This document shows, in pieces, positions 7,061 through 9,431 of a stretch of DNA of 9,431 nucleotides (positions within the stretch are counted from its first letter, which is position 1; each line of letters opens with the position of its first letter). A program made the position numbers and the translations under genes. The notes below the pieces were generated by a model, which did not search any database, was not told the DNA's origin, and saw only the letters and a list, made by a program, of their open reading frames with translations. This DNA comes from Cyanobacteriota bacterium (GTDB lineage: Bacteria > Cyanobacteriota > Cyanobacteriia > Phormidesmidales > Phormidesmidaceae): contig JAQCKL010000130.1 in assembly GCA_027592485.1 (NCBI GenBank), positions 1 through 9,431 on the forward strand. Direction: 5' to 3'.

Positions 7061-8668
7061 CTATTTACGAAACATATTCAACATGCGTTGGGTGACAAAG
7101 AACCCGCCAGAAATATTCAGGGTGCTCACGAAGATGGCGATCGCCCCCAAAATCGTCACTGTCGAAGTCAGCGGTCCCGACACTTGCAACATGCCGCCGA
7201 TGATGATGATGCCGCTGATGGCATTGGTCACACTCATCAGGGGGGTATGCAGGGCGGGGGTCACATCCCAAATCACCTTCCAGCCAAGGAAGATCGCCAG
7301 CACAAACACCGTGAAGTGGGAGATAAACGATTCGGGAGCCACCAGACCTACGCCCACCAAAGCGGCCCCAATCAGCACCGGCCACAGCAATTGCTGGATG
7401 ACGCCTGTTTTCTTCGTTTGAGAAGCGTCCTGGGCCATTTGGGTCTCTGGGGCGACTGCCTGAGGCGGGACCGGTCGTTCTAAGGGCGGGGCGGGCCAAG
7501 TCACTTCTCCCGCTAAGACTACCGTGCTCTGGCGCACCACCGTGTCTTCCATATCCAGGGTGTAGTTGTCGGCTCCCCCCAGGTCACTGAGCAAGTGGAC
7601 CAGGTTGTTGCCATAGAGCTGACTGGCCTGGTTGGCCATGCGGCTAGCCAGATCCGTCAGCCCCACAATTTTGACGCCGTTGTGGTCATAGACTTCGCCA
7701 GGGCGGGTCAGTTCGCAGTTTCCCCCCTGCTCAGCGGCCATATCGACAATCACCGAACCCGGTTTCATGGCATTGACCATTTCCTCGGTGACCAAGCGAG
7801 GGGCGGTCTTACCGGGAATCAGCGCCGTGGTGATGATGATGTCCACCTCTGTGGCCTGCTGGGCAAACAGGGCCATCTCAGCGGCGATAAACGCGGGGCT
7901 CATCACCTTGGCGTAGCCCCCTTCGCCACTGCCATCCTCTTCAAACACCAGTTCCAAAAACTCGGCCCCCATGCTCTGGACCTGCTCTTTGACCGCCGGA
8001 CGGGTATCAAAGGCGCGCACCACGGCCCCGAGGCCACGGGCGGTGCCAATGGCGGCGAGACCCGCCACCCCAGCCCCAATCACCAGGACTTTGCAGGGGG
8101 GCATTTTTCCGGCGGCGGTGATCTGGCCGGTAAAGATGCGCCCAAAGTGCTGGGCCGCTTCGATTACGGCGCGATAGCCCGCCAGGTTGGCCATGGAGCT
8201 GAGGGCGTCCATTTTTTGGGCTCGGGTGATCCGAGGCACGCTATCCATGGCGATGACGGTAGCCTGTTTCTGGGCCAACCGTTCCAGCAATTCGCTATTT
8301 TGGGCGGGCCAAATAAAGCTGATCAGGGTACCACCGGGGCGCAGCAAATCCACTTCATCCTGATTGACCTCGGGATGGTGCTGGGGTGCCCGCACCTTCA
8401 AGACCACGGTGGATTCAGCCCAAAGCGCCACCGGGCTATCGACAATCTCACAGCCCACGGCGCGATAGGCCTCATCGGGGAAGCTGGCTGCCAGGCCCGC
8501 CCCCGTCTCGACCCGCACTTGAAAGCCCAATTTTTGCAACTTTTGGGCGGAACTCGGCGTGGCCGCAACCCGGCGTTCCCCTGGATAAATTTCTTTAGGA
8601 ATACCGAGGATCATCACTTCTGAAGCGGGGGAATTAGAATTCGCTGCTGGCGCGATCGCGACTGTCAT
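7061..8668 (-). CDS. pntA: NAD(P) transhydrogenase, alpha subunit (fused domain I plus membrane part)
   Basis: Alpha subunit that binds NAD(H) and partners with PntB in the membrane. From the chosen ATG it has 535 residues. Domain I (about 19-395) starts with LGIPKEIYPGERRVAATP. It contains RITRAQKMDALSSMANLAGY (146-165; Arg146, Gln151 and Asp154 match E. coli Arg127, Gln132 and Asp135), the Rossmann loop VLVIGAGVAGLAA (194-206) with DTRP at 221-224, and the closing EVTWPAPP (388-395). A variable Pro-rich linker (395-420) leads to four hydrophobic helices between about 425 and 520, and the C-terminus is GGFFVTQRMLNMFRK. Fusion of both parts follows the E. coli plan; other bacteria split them into two genes. 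A TTG at 8690-8692 lies 8 codons upstream, but ATG at 8666-8668 has AGGA about 11 bases before it. Met19 (8614) would match the E. coli N-terminus. First gene of the pntA-pntB operon. In cyanobacteria the enzyme is reported in the thylakoid membrane, supplying NADPH. Confidence 0.96.
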   Translation of the reverse strand: MTVAIAPAANSNSPASEVMILGIPKEIYPGERRVAATPSSAQKLQKLGFQVRVETGAGLAASFPDEAYRAVGCEIVDSPVALWAESTVVLKVRAPQHHPEVNQDEVDLLRPGGTLISFIWPAQNSELLERLAQKQATVIAMDSVPRITRAQKMDALSSMANLAGYRAVIEAAQHFGRIFTGQITAAGKMPPCKVLVIGAGVAGLAAIGTARGLGAVVRAFDTRPAVKEQVQSMGAEFLELVFEEDGSGEGGYAKVMSPAFIAAEMALFAQQATEVDIIITTALIPGKTAPRLVTEEMVNAMKPGSVIVDMAAEQGGNCELTRPGEVYDHNGVKIVGLTDLASRMANQASQLYGNNLVHLLSDLGGADNYTLDMEDTVVRQSTVVLAGEVTWPAPPLERPVPPQAVAPETQMAQDASQTKKTGVIQQLLWPVLIGAALVGVGLVAPESFISHFTVFVLAIFLGWKVIWDVTPALHTPLMSVTNAISGIIIIGGMLQVSGPLTSTVTILGAIAIFVSTLNISGGFFVTQRMLNMFRK

Positions 8669-8839
8669 AGATTTATTCGTCCTACTTACCAAAATTAAAT
8701 GTTCAATTTGAATGGAGAAGCCTGACCCAAGTGTTTTTGTCCGTGCTACCGAAGCTATCTCCTTAAAGCCATAACCGCCCGGTACGATCAGATAGTTTTT
8801 ACATTAGGCGGGTGGTTGGGTGAATATCTGATGACATTG

Positions 8840-8868
8840 TTGCAAAGTTACTTAACGTTCCCTGTGAT
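8840..8868 (+). promoter_or_regulatory. Possible promoter of the 149-residue protein gene
   Basis: TTGCAA (8840-8845) and TGTGAT (8863-8868) each match four of six consensus bases, with an exact 17-bp spacer. The second box overlaps the left arm of the inverted repeat at 8865-8895. A competing pair, TTTACA (8798-8803) and GAATAT (8822-8827) with 18 bp between, is equally weak. No clear pntA promoter was found on the other strand of this roughly 290-bp gap. Confidence 0.25.
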
Positions 8869-8895
8869 CCCCATAGGTTGAGGTTCTGGGGATCA
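8865..8895. repeat. 9-bp inverted repeat in the pntA / 149-residue gene intergenic region
   Basis: TGATCCCCA (8865-8873) and TGGGGATCA (8887-8895) are perfect inverted repeats around a 13-base centre. A second small palindrome, GGATC-N3-GATCC, starts within the right arm (8890-8902). No U-run follows in either direction, so a terminator is unlikely. An operator or a hairpin in the leader of the downstream gene is more plausible. Confidence 0.5.
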
Positions 8896-8954
8896 ACGAT
8901 CCGGATTTAAAGCTGGGGAAGCGAGAGAGTAAGGAGCAGCCATCGCATCCCCCT

Positions 8955-9404
8955 ATGAACCTCGACTCCGCCACCATCACCACCCTCGGCAATTCCCTCT
9001 GCTTCATTGACCCCACCCTGATGAAAGGGGGGGCAGCGGTGGCGCAGGGCGATCGCATGTGGTTTCAGGGCGGCGAACCCTACTTCGACATCATTATCGA
9101 GACGCATGATGGCACCATCACCTGGTTTCAAATCACCCTACGGGGGCGGGTGCTGTCCTGGCACCGGGACCATAACCAGGTGCAAACTGGCGAAACCGAT
9201 GAGATGGACACCCCACCGCTAGTGGCCTACTACGCGGCCAGCAAAACCATTCGCGATGGGGCGGCGGTTGATTGGTGCCTGGTGAAAACCCTACAGGAAA
9301 TTGTGGCGGTGCGTGAGGATGCGCCGCTGCTGCATCAGCTCAGCGAACTACTCCAGGCTCAATTGTCAGAACACCTGGTTCCGGCTGAGGAAGAAGAGAC
9401 CTAA
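8955..9404 (+). CDS. Conserved-looking hypothetical protein, 149 residues
   Basis: I do not recognise a named family. The first half (about 5-80) looks beta-rich with alternating hydrophobic residues, several aromatics and glycine turns (GDRMWFQGGEPYFDIIIE, then TWFQITLRGRVLSW). The second half (about 88-142) looks helical, with VAYYAASKTIRDGAAVDW and a Leu-rich helix, and ends in an acidic tail EEEET. There is no signal peptide or membrane segment, so a small cytoplasmic protein is likely. The ATG at 8955 is the only start codon after the in-frame stop at 8874-8876. AAGGAG (8931-8936) is 18 bases upstream, too far for an ideal ribosome site. A run of seven G (9027-9033) lies inside. The stop TAA (9402-9404) coincides with the probable IS target triplet. 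The coding frame contains a HIP1 octamer and its base use resembles the neighbours. Divergent from pntA, with no evident functional link. Confidence 0.75.
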   Translation: MNLDSATITTLGNSLCFIDPTLMKGGAAVAQGDRMWFQGGEPYFDIIIETHDGTITWFQITLRGRVLSWHRDHNQVQTGETDEMDTPPLVAYYAASKTIRDGAAVDWCLVKTLQEIVAVREDAPLLHQLSELLQAQLSEHLVPAEEEET

Positions 9405-9431
9405 GAGGATGTTTGAAAAGTTATTCGGTGT
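9405..9431. mobile_element. Terminal segment of an insertion sequence (right flank)
   Basis: GAGGATGTTTGAAAAGT (9405-9421) is the inverted copy of 47-63, and TAA (9402-9404) abuts it just as TAA abuts the left copy. The bases after the repeat (TATTCGGTGT) differ from those inside the left copy, so this should be the opposite end of the same IS type. Only 27 bases are present and no transposase can be seen. Confidence 0.65.

Larger units (their letters stand above)
245..9056. repeat. Dispersed HIP1 octamers GCGATCGC (11 copies)
   Basis: Exact copies start at 245, 910, 1774, 3663, 4458, 4835, 5993, 6405, 7137, 8652 and 9049. A random 8-mer would be expected well under once in this length. HIP1 over-representation is a known trait of many cyanobacterial genomes and is the main taxonomic clue here. 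All copies lie inside coding sequences; two in the kinase (910 and 1774) sit at the same point of duplicated PAS ends. Confidence 0.9.

Noticed and set aside
7595..8623. A 342-codon open frame on the plus strand opposite pntA
   Set aside because: It lies wholly antisense to a highly conserved gene, has a composition rich in His, Gly and Gln typical of reverse-frame shadows, and shows no recognisable motif.
8669..8692. Upstream TTG start for pntA (8 extra residues)
   Set aside because: A TTG start is rarer, and the ATG at 8666-8668 has an AGGA site upstream at tolerable spacing.
8782..8795. A second NtcA-like site (GTA-N8-TAG) upstream of pntA
   Set aside because: One consensus base is wrong, there is no wider symmetry, and no -10 box lies at a fitting distance for pntA.
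1..9431. The window as a closed circle carrying a single IS
   Set aside because: The identical TAA flanks would allow it, but the missing kinase ATPase half would then be gone altogether and no replication genes are present; an IS-bounded chromosomal segment is simpler.
1..9431. CRISPR array, tRNA, rRNA or known riboswitch
   Set aside because: No regularly spaced repeats, cloverleaf with CCA-proximal features or recognisable conserved RNA core was seen in any intergenic stretch.

Overview
This window is cyanobacterial DNA. It holds eleven copies of the octamer GCGATCGC (the HIP1 palindrome typical of many cyanobacterial genomes), a group 2 sigma factor of the cyanobacterial SigC type, a proton-pumping transhydrogenase pair and a very large multi-sensor histidine kinase of the kind common in larger-genome cyanobacteria. 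The species cannot be read from the sequence.

Layout from left to right: (1) positions 1-63 are the end of an insertion sequence. (2) A 2.9 kb minus-strand gene encodes a sensor kinase (CBS pair, PAS, PAS, GAF, PAS, PAS, phosphoacceptor His domain). The insertion sequence cuts it off just before the ATP-binding domain, and the last three codons and the stop lie in the IS terminal repeat. (3) A minus-strand gene encodes a small TPR protein with one C-terminal membrane anchor. (4) A roughly 0.4 kb intergenic region lies between divergent genes and carries a GTA-N8-TAC (NtcA-like) palindrome and a TGACC-N2-GGTCA palindrome. (5) A plus-strand gene encodes a SigC-like group 2 sigma-70 factor. (6) A strong minus-strand intrinsic terminator follows. 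(7) The convergent minus-strand operon pntA-pntB encodes the membrane nicotinamide nucleotide transhydrogenase. (8) A divergent intergenic region contains a 9-bp inverted repeat. (9) A plus-strand gene encodes an unrecognised 149-residue protein. (10) The other end of an insertion sequence closes the window at 9405-9431.

The two IS termini share an identical 17-bp sequence in inverted orientation. Each is bordered on its inner side by TAA, which fits a TNA-type 3-bp target. The bases inside the two repeats differ, so they look like opposite ends of one IS type. The simplest reading is that this is a stretch between two similarly oriented IS copies, or a contig that ended at repeats. The sigma factor and pntAB look intact and ordinary. 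The clearest biological event is the IS disruption of the kinase. No defence system, CRISPR array, rRNA or tRNA gene, or obviously new multi-gene system was found.
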